Positions 1-7,246 of a stretch of 13,109 bases of DNA are shown here, in pieces. Position 1 is the stretch's first letter. Every line of letters begins with the position of its first letter. Location of the stretch: contig WFQZ01000232.1 in NCBI GenBank assembly GCA_015486785.1, positions 1 through 13,109 on the forward strand, written 5' to 3'. The notes beneath the pieces are model-generated. The model was not told the origin of the DNA, did not search any database, and saw nothing but the letters and a program-made list of their open reading frames with translations. The DNA comes from Thermoflexales bacterium. Lineage in GTDB: Bacteria > Chloroflexota > Anaerolineae > B4-G1 > SLSP01. The translations under genes were made by a program, and so were the position numbers.

Positions 1-1
1 G

Positions 2-907
2 CTTGAAGGGGAGATGGGCTTGGAAGGCCCAGAGTCGCCCGAACCGCAGGGGAAGACGCCGGAGGAGCTGGCCGAGGATGCCGAGGCACGCCGGCATCGG
101 CTGGACGATCAACCGACAACGGCCAAGATGTGGATTTTCCTGGCCGGGCCGCTGATGAATCTGCTGACGGCCTGGGTGCTGGCCGTGATTATGTTTATGT
201 CGGGCGTGCCAACAGCCGAGGTAGGCGGTGTGATGCCCAATTCTCCGGCACAAGCTGCCGGGATGCAAGTTGGGGATGCGATCACCGCCATCAACGGTAC
301 GAAGGTCGAGAGCGCTGGAGATGTCTCCCGGCTCATCAATAGCACCACAGAGCAGTCGTGCGAGATCGCACTGCTGCGCGGCGGGGAAACGGTAACCGTG
401 ACGGTCACGCCGCGCGTCGAGCCGCAAGAGGGACAGAAAGAGGGACGAAAGATCATTGGGATCACCCTGGCACTCAAACATTACCCGCTCCTGCAAGCGA
501 TGACCAAAAGCACCAACTACTGCTGGACGTTCACCAAGCTGACGCTCACGCTGCCGTTCCAAGTGGCGCGAGGCGACATCTCGCCCTCGGAAGCGCGACC
601 TGTGGGCATGTACGGCATCATCCAACTGGCGGGCAGCGCACTCGACAGCAGTGTGGCAGCCAACGCCCTCTATCCGATCCTCAGCCTGATCATCCTGGTG
701 AGCCTCAGCCTGGGCATCTTCAATCTGCTGCCCATCCCGCCGCTGGACGGGGGACATCTGCTGTTCCTCGTCGTAGAGTTGGTGCGAGGCAAGCCGCTCA
801 CCCCAGAACTCAAAGCCCGCATCTTCACTATCGCTATGGGGTTGATGCTGCTCTTGTTCTTCTACATCACCGCGCTGGACATTATCAACCCCATTCCCAT
901 CCCCTGA
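2..907 (+). CDS. rseP: Site-2-type intramembrane zinc metalloprotease (RseP/RIP family), 5' truncated
   Basis: The reading frame is open from base 2, so the gene begins outside the window; 301 residues are present and the N-terminal HExxH zinc-binding helix is missing. An ATG at 14 is in frame but lies inside the protein. Visible parts, counted from the first in-window residue: a hydrophilic linker, a membrane segment near 43-65 carrying the AGPLMN motif, one PDZ domain near 72-155 (GGVMPNSPA, GMQVGDAITAING), further membrane segments, and the second catalytic motif NLLPIPPLDGG near 240, whose Asp is the third zinc ligand in this family. A last membrane helix lies near the C terminus. Family members cut transmembrane segments of anti-sigma factors and signal-peptide remnants in the cytoplasmic membrane. 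A single PDZ is seen here, against two in E. coli RseP. A 13 bp gap to the next gene suggests an operon. The family call is firm; the substrate is unknown. Confidence 0.93.
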   Translation, partial: LEGEMGLEGPESPEPQGKTPEELAEDAEARRHRLDDQPTTAKMWIFLAGPLMNLLTAWVLAVIMFMSGVPTAEVGGVMPNSPAQAAGMQVGDAITAINGTKVESAGDVSRLINSTTEQSCEIALLRGGETVTVTVTPRVEPQEGQKEGRKIIGITLALKHYPLLQAMTKSTNYCWTFTKLTLTLPFQVARGDISPSEARPVGMYGIIQLAGSALDSSVAANALYPILSLIILVSLSLGIFNLLPIPPLDGGHLLFLVVELVRGKPLTPELKARIFTIAMGLMLLLFFYITALDIINPIPIP

Positions 908-920
908 AAAGGAAGTCACG

Positions 921-1940
921 ATGAACGACGGGAAGCAACTTTGGCAAAGTTTAGAAATCAATCACGAAATGCCGCGCAGCAAGGACTTGCCGCACCTTTC
1001 GGGATTGCTAGACGAGGGGCTGCGCCGTTTTGAGCGGGCCTGGGCGGGACTTCCCGATGCAGTGCGGCAACAGCTCGTCCGCTCGCTGGTGGAGATGGCC
1101 GAGGCGGACTTTGAGATGGACTTTACCGCCATCTTCCGCGCCCTGCTGAACGAGGCAGATGATGAAATCTGCGCTTTGGCCATCGAGGGGCTGTTTGAAG
1201 ATGAGGATGTGCGTTTGGTGCCGATCTTCGCGCAGCACCTGCGCCACGCACCCGCGATCCGCACGCGCGTGGCGGCGGCGCAGGCGTTGGGCAACTTCGT
1301 GTTGCTGGGCGAGCTGCAAAAAATCCGCCCGCGCCCGTTCACGCAAGCCCTGCAAGCGTTGCTGGACGTGTATTACGACTGCGACGCGCCGTTGGAAGTG
1401 CGGCGGCGCGTGGTGGAGGCCCTGGCGTACACCGAATCACGCGGCGTGCCGGAGATCATCGCCGAGGCCTACGATCACGCCGCCGAAAAGATGCGCATCA
1501 GCGCGGTCTTCGCAATGGGACGCAATGCCTCCTCGCGCTGGGAAGAGATCGTCATGCAAGAGCTGTTCAATCCCAACCCGGAGATGCGTTACGAAGCGGC
1601 GCACGCTTGCGGCTCCATGCAACTGCAAGCTGCCACCAGGGACCTGCTCACGCTGGTGGAGGATGTGGATTCCGAAGTACAACTCGCGGCCTTGTGGGCC
1701 TTGGGGCAGATCGGCGGCGATCTGGCCCGCAGAACGCTGGAACGATACTTGGACTCGGATAACGAGGCTTTGCAAGACGCCGCCAACGAGGCTTTGCAGG
1801 AGCTGGAGTTCCTGTACGGCGATCTCAACACCTTCTTCGGCCCGCCGGAGAGTTTCCTGACTACGGAAGAGCTGACGTGGGACGAAGAGAACGACTTGTG
1901 GGATGCGGAAGAGCAGGATTTTGCCACCTGGGAATTGTGA
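921..1940 (+). CDS. HEAT-repeat domain protein with acidic C-terminal tail
   Basis: This is a 339-residue soluble protein with no signal peptide or membrane segment. Residues about 30-295 are a run of paired amphipathic helices of HEAT type, recognisable from repeated signatures such as RTRVAAAQALGNF, VRRRVVEALAY, MRISAVFAMGR, MRYEAAHACG and VQLAALWALGQIG, each followed by a short acidic turn. The last 35 residues or so are very acidic and Trp-rich (WDEENDLWDAEEQD). HEAT solenoids usually act as protein-binding scaffolds; no catalytic motif is visible, so the function is unknown. The start is supported by an AAGGAAG ribosome site six bases upstream. It sits between an intramembrane protease and an exported peptidase and shares a TGATG stop/start overlap with the latter, so the three are probably co-translated. 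A role as adaptor for these membrane proteases is inference only. Confidence 0.88.
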   Translation: MNDGKQLWQSLEINHEMPRSKDLPHLSGLLDEGLRRFERAWAGLPDAVRQQLVRSLVEMAEADFEMDFTAIFRALLNEADDEICALAIEGLFEDEDVRLVPIFAQHLRHAPAIRTRVAAAQALGNFVLLGELQKIRPRPFTQALQALLDVYYDCDAPLEVRRRVVEALAYTESRGVPEIIAEAYDHAAEKMRISAVFAMGRNASSRWEEIVMQELFNPNPEMRYEAAHACGSMQLQAATRDLLTLVEDVDSEVQLAALWALGQIGGDLARRTLERYLDSDNEALQDAANEALQELEFLYGDLNTFFGPPESFLTTEELTWDEENDLWDAEEQDFATWEL

Positions 1941-3136
1941 TGATGAGCCGCAAAGCATCTCTCACCCGCCACGTGCTCGCTCTGTTGGTCACGGCCTTGA
2001 TGCTGCTGAGCGCACGTCCGTCCTCGGCGCAGACCATCGCCGAAAGCTCTTACGAGTACACCTTCGGGCAGCAGGCGACCTTCTCGCTCACGCTGCCGCA
2101 GGACACGGACTCAGACGCGACGATCTTCCTCCAAATCAACGGCGGGCGCACGGATTCTTATCCCGTTCCTCTGCACAACGGACGGGGCACTTACATCCAC
2201 AATCTAAGCAAAACGCCCTTCCCGGCCTTCGCCAACATCACCTACTGGTGGATGTACCAGGACGCGCAGGGCAACGATCACAGCACCGCCAAACAAACGT
2301 TCCTGTACGAAGATAACCGTTACCGCTGGCAAGCCTTGAGCGGCGAAGATGTGATCCTGCACTGGGTGGCGGGCGACACCAACATTATGGCCGCCGCGCT
2401 GGATGTGGCGCAGCAAGCCCACAATGACCTCCAAAAGTACCTCCGCGCTCCGTCTGGCCAAACGGTGCAGATCTACATCTACCCCTCTGGGCAAGACCTG
2501 CAATCCGCGCTGCGCCTGGCCAGACAAACGTGGGTCGGCGGCGTGGCGCGTCCCGAAACGGGCGTCGTCCTGGTCACATTGCCGCCCAATGCCAACGCTT
2601 TCACCAAGATGAAGCGCGACATTCCGCACGAGATGACCCACAAGGCCCTCTACGATCTGCTCGGCCCGCAGGGATACGAGTCCTTGCCCCTGTGGCTGGA
2701 CGAGGGATTGGCCTCCACCTTTGAACAAAGCCCCGATTCGGCCTACAGCGAAGCCCTAGAGCAAGCCCGCCAGAGCAACACATTGCTCCCGCTCACCTCG
2801 CTCTGCAAGACTCTGCCCACAGATCGCCCCCAGATCATCCTGGCGTATGCGCAGATGCAGAGCTTTGTCTCGTACCTCGTGGAAACTCAAGGCTGGAGCA
2901 AACTGCGGCAGTTGCTCAACAGCTACGCCGACGGGCTGGGCTGCTCCGCCGGCGTGGAACACGTCTACGGGCAGCCGCTCCCCACGCTGGAACATGACTG
3001 GCGCGTCTGGCTGGCGCAGGGCGGCGACGGGGCATCATTCCAAGCGGCATTGCGCGTCACACTGCACGATCTAGCTCCTTGGCTGCTCCTGCTGCTCCTG
3101 ATCGGCCTGCCGGTCTTCATCCCGGCGATCTTCTAG
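1940..3136 (+). CDS. Exported, membrane-anchored MA-like gluzincin metallopeptidase
   Basis: The start is placed at the ATG overlapping the upstream stop (TGATG); a second in-frame ATG follows at 1943. Either gives a clean signal peptide: a basic start (MMSRKASLTRH), a hydrophobic core and a cleavage site near PSSA-Q around residue 31. Starting further upstream would bury this signal. An N-terminal beta-rich region (about 35-130) precedes a peptidase domain like Pfam Peptidase_MA_2: HEMTH at residues 230-234 and LWLDEG with Glu255 about 21 residues later, the usual spacing for HExxH plus third-ligand Glu. The last 21 residues or so are a Leu-rich membrane helix, so the enzyme is probably tethered to the outer face of the cytoplasmic membrane. 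Total length is 398 residues. It is the third gene of the operon with the RIP protease and HEAT protein. Metallopeptidase class is secure; substrate unknown. Confidence 0.85.
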   Translation: MMSRKASLTRHVLALLVTALMLLSARPSSAQTIAESSYEYTFGQQATFSLTLPQDTDSDATIFLQINGGRTDSYPVPLHNGRGTYIHNLSKTPFPAFANITYWWMYQDAQGNDHSTAKQTFLYEDNRYRWQALSGEDVILHWVAGDTNIMAAALDVAQQAHNDLQKYLRAPSGQTVQIYIYPSGQDLQSALRLARQTWVGGVARPETGVVLVTLPPNANAFTKMKRDIPHEMTHKALYDLLGPQGYESLPLWLDEGLASTFEQSPDSAYSEALEQARQSNTLLPLTSLCKTLPTDRPQIILAYAQMQSFVSYLVETQGWSKLRQLLNSYADGLGCSAGVEHVYGQPLPTLEHDWRVWLAQGGDGASFQAALRVTLHDLAPWLLLLLLIGLPVFIPAIF

Positions 3137-3199
3137 CTTCCCCGCGTCCCCCGCGCAAGATTAGCAGTTCCCCCAAGGTGGTCATCCGGCGATCACGGG

Positions 3200-3205
3200 T
3201 ATAAT
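3200..3205 (+). promoter_or_regulatory. Candidate -10 element (TATAAT) for the P-loop/alanine racemase pair
   Basis: A perfect TATAAT lies in the 142-base gap between the peptidase gene and the P-loop gene, 73 bases before the next start codon. No good -35 box is visible 16-18 bases upstream. The rest of this gap (3137-3278) holds no ORF and no convincing hairpin terminator. It is a plausible sigma-70-type promoter by position and sequence, not proven. Confidence 0.5.
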
Positions 3206-3278
3206 TGCGGGGCATTTTCAGCAGCCGCGATCCCAAAAATCGCCGCAAATCATAACATCACGCATCTGGAGGAAACTG

Positions 3279-4007
3279 ATGACCACACCTATTTTCCCAA
3301 TTCTGATCTTGAATGCTCGTCCGGCAGCCGGAAAAAGCGAACTCATCGACTATTTGCAACGCACTCCGCCGGAAGAGCGACGCCGCCGGTTTCACGTCGG
3401 CGAGATTGACCCAATTGACGATTTTCCGATGATCTGGACCTGGTTCGAGGAGGACGCGATCCTGGAAAAGATAGGGCATCCGCGCTTGCACACGGACGCC
3501 CAAGGGTACTTCCGCTGGAATTATCTATGGCACGTGTTGATCGAGCGAATCGGCCTGGAGTACCAAAAGCACGCCCGCGACATTCCCGACTATCATCAAC
3601 AATACACCACGCTCATTGAGTTTTCACGCGGGAGCGAACACGGCGGCTACGCCGAAGCCTATCCGCACCTTCCGCCGGAGATTTTGAGCCGTGCGGCCAC
3701 ACTCTACCTGCGCGTGTCGTTCGCCGAGTCGCTGCGCAAAAATCGCGCCCGCCGCAACCCCGACCGGCTGGATAGCATCTTGGAGCACAGTTTGAGCGAT
3801 GAGAAGCTCATCCACCTGTACGAACACAACGATTGGGAGCAGTTCAGCGCGGCGGACCCGCGGATGCTCCACGTAGGCGCACACACCATCCCGTATGCGG
3901 TGTTTGAAAATGAGGACGATGTCACCACGCCGCGCGGCGAGGCCCTGGGACAACGGCTAGAAGAAACGCTCAATCGGCTATGGGCAATCCACACGGCGCG
4001 GCTATGA
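3279..4007 (+). CDS. P-loop NTPase-like protein of unknown function, coupled to alanine racemase
   Basis: This is a 242-residue cytoplasmic protein with no signal peptide. The N terminus has a hydrophobic beta strand running into a nucleotide-binding loop, ILILNARPAAGKSEL (Lys19, Ser20), which resembles Walker A but has Ala13 where the classic first Gly would be. A charged segment follows (RRRRFHVGEIDPIDDFP, about 33-50), which may supply acidic metal or substrate contacts, and the remainder is mostly helical. I do not recognise a named family; small P-loop kinases with PxAGKS loops are the closest general resemblance. The start is fixed by GGAGGA five bases upstream of the ATG. The stop TGA overlaps the next ATG (ATGA at 4004-4007), so it is translationally coupled to alanine racemase and may act in the same pathway. 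That functional link is inference from gene order. Confidence 0.75.
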   Translation: MTTPIFPILILNARPAAGKSELIDYLQRTPPEERRRRFHVGEIDPIDDFPMIWTWFEEDAILEKIGHPRLHTDAQGYFRWNYLWHVLIERIGLEYQKHARDIPDYHQQYTTLIEFSRGSEHGGYAEAYPHLPPEILSRAATLYLRVSFAESLRKNRARRNPDRLDSILEHSLSDEKLIHLYEHNDWEQFSAADPRMLHVGAHTIPYAVFENEDDVTTPRGEALGQRLEETLNRLWAIHTARL

Positions 4008-5182
4008 GCTTGGACGGCATCGTCACCTGGGCCGAAATTGATCTGGCCGCCATCGCCCACAATGTGCGTGCGATGAAAGCCTATGTCGGCCCGCAGACCC
4101 AGATCATCGCCAGCGTCAAGGCCAACGCCTACGGGCACGGACTGTTGCCGGTCGCCCGCACCGTGCTGGAAGCGGGGGCATCGTGGCTGGCCGTGCATCG
4201 GATTCAAGCGGGCGTCGCGCTGCGCGAGGGCGGGATCACCGCCCCGATCCTGCTGCTCGGCCACATCCCCAGCTCCGGCGTCAAGCTGGTGCTGCGCTAC
4301 AACATCACCCCCACGGTGGTGGATCACGAAACGGCTTCGGCCCTGGCCGCGCAGGCCACAAGACCGGTCCCGGTACACGTGAAAGTGGATACCGGCATGA
4401 GCCGTTACGGCCTGGAGCCGGAAAAAGTGCTTGCCCTGGTGTCCCACATCACCCGATTGCCTCATCTGCACGTCCAGGGGCTGTTTTCCCACTTCGCCAC
4501 CGCCGACGAGGCGGACTTGAGCTTCGCGCGGGCACAACTCCAACAATTCCACGAAGTGCTCCGCGCCGTCGCCGCCGCCGGGTATGACATTGAAATACCG
4601 CACATCGGCAACAGCGCGGGCACCATCACCCTGCCGGAATCACACCTGGCCGCCGTGCGTCCCGGCGTGCTGCTCTACGGCATGCCGCCCTCGGAGCACG
4701 TCCACCCGCCCTTCACGCTCCAACGGGCACTCACACTCAAAAGCCGCGTGATCCACGTGCGCACCTTGCCCGCCGGACGCCCCATCAGCTACGGGCGCAC
4801 CTACATCACACCCACGGAGATGAAAGCGGCGTTAGTCTCGCTGGGATACGGAGACGGCTACCCGCGAGCCGCCTCCAACCGAGGCATGGTGTTGATCCAC
4901 GGACAGCGTGCGCCCATCCGAGGGCGCATCTGCATGGATCAATTCGTCGTGGACGTGAGCCACATCTCCAACGTGCAAGTCGGCGATGAAGTGGTCGCCA
5001 TCGGGCAGCAAGGGAACGAGGAGATCACCGCCGAGGAAGTCGCCGCGTGGGCCGGCACCATCAACTACGAGATCACCACCGGCCTGCTGCCCCAAGTCGT
5101 GCGCGTGTATCATCGCCACGGGCACTATCTGGAGCCGGAAAACGGCTTGCGCCAATGGCATTCTTACCTGCGGGCGGTGTAG
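4004..5182 (+). CDS. alr: Alanine racemase (PLP-dependent)
   Basis: Interconverts L- and D-alanine in the cytoplasm, supplying D-Ala for peptidoglycan. The start at 4004 gives 392 residues and the ATGA overlap with the upstream gene. An in-frame ATG at 3980 would add eight residues, but the downstream one gives the usual family N terminus (TWAEIDLAAIAHN). The PLP-binding Lys is Lys39 in VKANAYGHG. The N-terminal TIM-barrel continues with VDTGMSRYG and HIGNSAG. The C-terminal beta domain carries the second catalytic base, Tyr263 in ISYGRTY, followed by GYGDGYPR and the substrate-contacting RICMDQ loop. By family knowledge these correspond to Lys39, Tyr265 and the Cys311-Met312-Asp313 stretch of the Geobacillus enzyme. 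All key residues are present and the length is normal, so it should be active. No terminator is seen after it before the next promoter. Confidence 0.96.
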   Translation: MSLDGIVTWAEIDLAAIAHNVRAMKAYVGPQTQIIASVKANAYGHGLLPVARTVLEAGASWLAVHRIQAGVALREGGITAPILLLGHIPSSGVKLVLRYNITPTVVDHETASALAAQATRPVPVHVKVDTGMSRYGLEPEKVLALVSHITRLPHLHVQGLFSHFATADEADLSFARAQLQQFHEVLRAVAAAGYDIEIPHIGNSAGTITLPESHLAAVRPGVLLYGMPPSEHVHPPFTLQRALTLKSRVIHVRTLPAGRPISYGRTYITPTEMKAALVSLGYGDGYPRAASNRGMVLIHGQRAPIRGRICMDQFVVDVSHISNVQVGDEVVAIGQQGNEEITAEEVAAWAGTINYEITTGLLPQVVRVYHRHGHYLEPENGLRQWHSYLRAV

Positions 5183-5219
5183 TTTCTAAAGGGCAAAATC
5201 TGGTATTTAAGCTGGATTA

Positions 5220-5228
5220 TGCTATAAT
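5220..5228 (+). promoter_or_regulatory. Extended -10 promoter (TGCTATAAT) for trigger factor-clpP
   Basis: TGCTATAAT is an exact match to the extended -10 consensus TGnTATAAT, which can work with a poor -35 box; none stands out here. It lies 30 bases before the GTG start of trigger factor, so the 5' leader would be short. Its position in the 76-base gap after alanine racemase supports a new transcription unit. Confidence 0.7.
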
Positions 5229-5258
5229 CGCTCCGCTTTGAACCAGGAGGTGTTACTC

Positions 5259-6575
5259 GTGTTTGAAATCGAAAAAGAAATCCTTGAAACACATGAAGTT
5301 ATGCTGACCGTCACCATAGACGACAAGACGAAGCAGCAAGAGATGAAAAAAGCGGCCCGCAAGCTCGCGCGGCAATTCAACATCCCCGGATTCCGCCGGG
5401 GACGCGCCCCTTACTCTGTGATTAAACAGTACGTCGGCGAAAGCGCGATCCTCGACGAGGCCTTGGATGATTGGCTGGAGCAGAACTATCCCAAAATCAT
5501 CGAAGAGGCCGACATTGAGCCGTTCGGGCCGGGGAAGCTGATCAGCAGAGATGATGAACCGCTCACGCTCAAGATCCGCGTCCCGCTGGAGCCGACCGTA
5601 GAGCTGGGCGACTATCGCAGCCTGCGGGTGGAATGGCAAGAGCCGGAAATCAGCGACGAAGAAATCGCCGAGGAACTGGAAAAGCTGCGTGAACGATACG
5701 CCGTGATCGAACCGGTAGACCGTCCCGCAGCCTGGGGTGATTTGGTAGAGATCAACATCAACGGCACAGCGGAGGATAACCCCATCCTTGCGGAAGACGA
5801 AATGGAGGTCGTTTTGCAAGAAGATACCCCCATCATTGTCCCCGGCATAGCCGAAGAAATCATCGGGATGGAAGAAGGCCAGGAAAAGACCTTCACCGTC
5901 ACGCTGCCGGAGAGCGAGGACCTGCAACCGGCAGAGTTGCGCGGAGAGGAAGCCACTTTCACGGTGACGCTCTTGCAGGTGTACGACCGGCAATTGCCGG
6001 ACCTGGATGACGCCTTCGCCCTCACGGTGGGCAACTTTGACACGCTGGAAGCCCTGAAGGAAAACATCCGCCAACGCCGCTATGAGGCCGCCTTGGAAGA
6101 GGCTCGCCAGGACTACCGGGACAAAACCTTGAATGCGCTCGTTGAAATGGCCGAGATCCACTATCCCCCGGAGATGGTGACAGAAGAAATTCACCGACTC
6201 TACCACGCCGTCGAACAACAGTTCAACCACGAGCAATTTTCGTTGGATGACCTCCTCAAGATCCAAGGGAAGACCAAGGAGCAATACTACACCGAACTAC
6301 GCCCCCAAGCCGTACAACACATTGAAACCGGGCTGGCGTTTAACGCTCTGATGGAAGCAGAGGAGATCAAGGTTACTCCAGAAGAGCTAAAGATCATCCC
6401 GGAGTTTCAGCAGGCGGAAACGGCAGAAGAGCGAGGACAGATTGCCGCCTGGCAGTTAGAGCAAAAGGGGCTTGAACGACTGGAGATGATCGCCAAAGGT
6501 AAGTTTGTCGCGGAGGAAGAGCCTGCGGAGGAAGAGCCAGCAGAAGAAGCTCCTGAGGAGACTGCGGAAGCATAA
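5259..6575 (+). CDS. tig: Trigger factor, ribosome-bound folding chaperone
   Basis: Binds the ribosomal exit tunnel and shields nascent chains; many members also have prolyl isomerase activity. I chose GTG at 5259, eight bases after AGGAGG at 5245-5250; an upstream in-frame TTG at 5238 would place the ribosome site inside the gene. This gives 438 residues, normal for the family. The N-terminal ribosome-binding domain carries the signature loop GFRRGRAP at residues 44-51. A degenerate FKBP-like isomerase domain follows (about 150-240; GIAEEIIGMEEGQEKTFTV). The C-terminal helical chaperone domain runs to about 415, then a very acidic tail rich in EEPAEE, encoded by a short tandem repeat. The gene is 12 bp upstream of clpP, the usual bacterial tig-clpP order coupling folding and degradation. 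Confidence 0.96.
   Translation: MFEIEKEILETHEVMLTVTIDDKTKQQEMKKAARKLARQFNIPGFRRGRAPYSVIKQYVGESAILDEALDDWLEQNYPKIIEEADIEPFGPGKLISRDDEPLTLKIRVPLEPTVELGDYRSLRVEWQEPEISDEEIAEELEKLRERYAVIEPVDRPAAWGDLVEININGTAEDNPILAEDEMEVVLQEDTPIIVPGIAEEIIGMEEGQEKTFTVTLPESEDLQPAELRGEEATFTVTLLQVYDRQLPDLDDAFALTVGNFDTLEALKENIRQRRYEAALEEARQDYRDKTLNALVEMAEIHYPPEMVTEEIHRLYHAVEQQFNHEQFSLDDLLKIQGKTKEQYYTELRPQAVQHIETGLAFNALMEAEEIKVTPEELKIIPEFQQAETAEERGQIAAWQLEQKGLERLEMIAKGKFVAEEEPAEEEPAEEAPEETAEA
6510..6554 (+). repeat. 15-bp tandem repeat, three copies, encoding the acidic tail of trigger factor
   Basis: Copies at 6510-6524, 6525-6539 and 6540-6554. The first two (GCGGAGGAAGAGCCT and ...CCA) differ at one base; the third has diverged at several. 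Each encodes A-E-E-E-P or A-E-E-A-P, so the reading frame is kept for any copy number, and the tail length could vary by slippage. Confidence 0.85.
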
Positions 6576-6587
6576 CGGAGGCATGTC

Positions 6588-7175
6588 ATGGGCGTAATGC
6601 CTTATGTCATTGAAAATACAGGTCGGGGCGAGCGGATGTATGACATCTACTCGCTCCTCTTACGTGAACGGATCGTCTTTCTGGGAACCCCGATCAACGC
6701 CCAAATAGCCAACCTGATCGTGGCGCAACTCTTGTTCCTGGATCGCGAAGATTCGGAACGCGAAATCTCCTTGTACATCAACTCCCCCGGCGGCGAGATC
6801 GCTGCCGGCCTGGCGATCTACGACACGATGCAGTTGATCCATTCGCCGGTCTCCACCATCGCCGTGGGGATGACGGCCAGCATGGCCACGGTGCTGCTGA
6901 CCGCCGGCACGGAAGGGCGCAGGTACGCGCTGCCCCACGCCACCATCCACGTGCATCAACCTCTGGGCGGCGTCCAGGGGCAGGCCGCCGACATTGAGAT
7001 CGCTGCGAAGGAAATTCTGCGGATGCGCTCCCTCATCAACGGCCTGCTGCAAAAACACACCGGGCTGGATGAAGAATCCATCGCCCGATTCACCGACCGC
7101 GACTTCTATATGACCGCGTCCCAAGCTGCCGAGTACGGCTTAGTGGATAAGGTGCTGGAAGTCAACAACTCATAA
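6588..7175 (+). CDS. clpP: ATP-dependent Clp protease proteolytic subunit
   Basis: Serine peptidase that forms a double heptameric barrel and degrades proteins fed by Clp ATPases in the cytoplasm. It has 195 residues, normal for ClpP. The triad is complete: Ser98 in GMTASMA, His123 in HVHQPLGG and Asp172 in TDRDFYM. The oxyanion and strand motif INSPGGEI (64-71) is also present, as is the N-terminal RGERMYDIYSLLLRERI segment typical of the family. The start at 6588 has GGAGG six bases upstream; the ATG at 6583 is out of frame. It follows trigger factor by 12 bp and is closed by a strong terminator, so the operon is tig-clpP only; clpX, often next in other bacteria, is not adjacent here. Confidence 0.97.
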   Translation: MGVMPYVIENTGRGERMYDIYSLLLRERIVFLGTPINAQIANLIVAQLLFLDREDSEREISLYINSPGGEIAAGLAIYDTMQLIHSPVSTIAVGMTASMATVLLTAGTEGRRYALPHATIHVHQPLGGVQGQAADIEIAAKEILRMRSLINGLLQKHTGLDEESIARFTDRDFYMTASQAAEYGLVDKVLEVNNS

Positions 7176-7180
7176 CTTCG

Positions 7181-7220
7181 GCGCGGGGATAAGCGAACTT
7201 ACCCCGCGCTAATTTTTCTT
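7181..7220 (+). terminator. Intrinsic terminator after clpP
   Basis: A GC-rich hairpin pairs GCGCGGGG (7181-7188) with CCCCGCGC (7202-7209). One bulged A and an inner TAAG/CTTA stem close a CGAA loop. TTTTTCTT (7213-7220) follows. It lies six bases after the clpP stop and marks the end of the tig-clpP unit. Confidence 0.9.
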
Positions 7221-7246
7221 ACATCAATTACCAGGAGGGTAAAACA

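Noticed and set aside
1877..1939. A longer N terminus for the exported peptidase
   Set aside because: It would run far into the HEAT gene and place a charged stretch before the signal peptide; the TGATG start at 1940 explains both the overlap and the signal.
3227..3245. GCGAT/ATCGC inverted repeat in the leader of the P-loop gene, considered as an operator
   Set aside because: Only five base pairs with an A-rich loop; expected by chance at this length and not repeated elsewhere in the window.
3704..4603. A 299-codon open frame on the minus strand across the P-loop and alanine racemase genes
   Set aside because: It is antisense to two genes with clear motifs and ribosome sites. Its translation is low-complexity, rich in Arg, Gly and His, and shows no domain. 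It is a GC-bias shadow.
5238..5258. TTG start for trigger factor
   Set aside because: It would put the AGGAGG site inside the coding region; GTG at 5259 is correctly spaced from it.
5253..6284. A 343-codon minus-strand open frame antisense to trigger factor
   Set aside because: The plus-strand frame is an unmistakable trigger factor; the antisense product has no recognisable domain or ribosome site.
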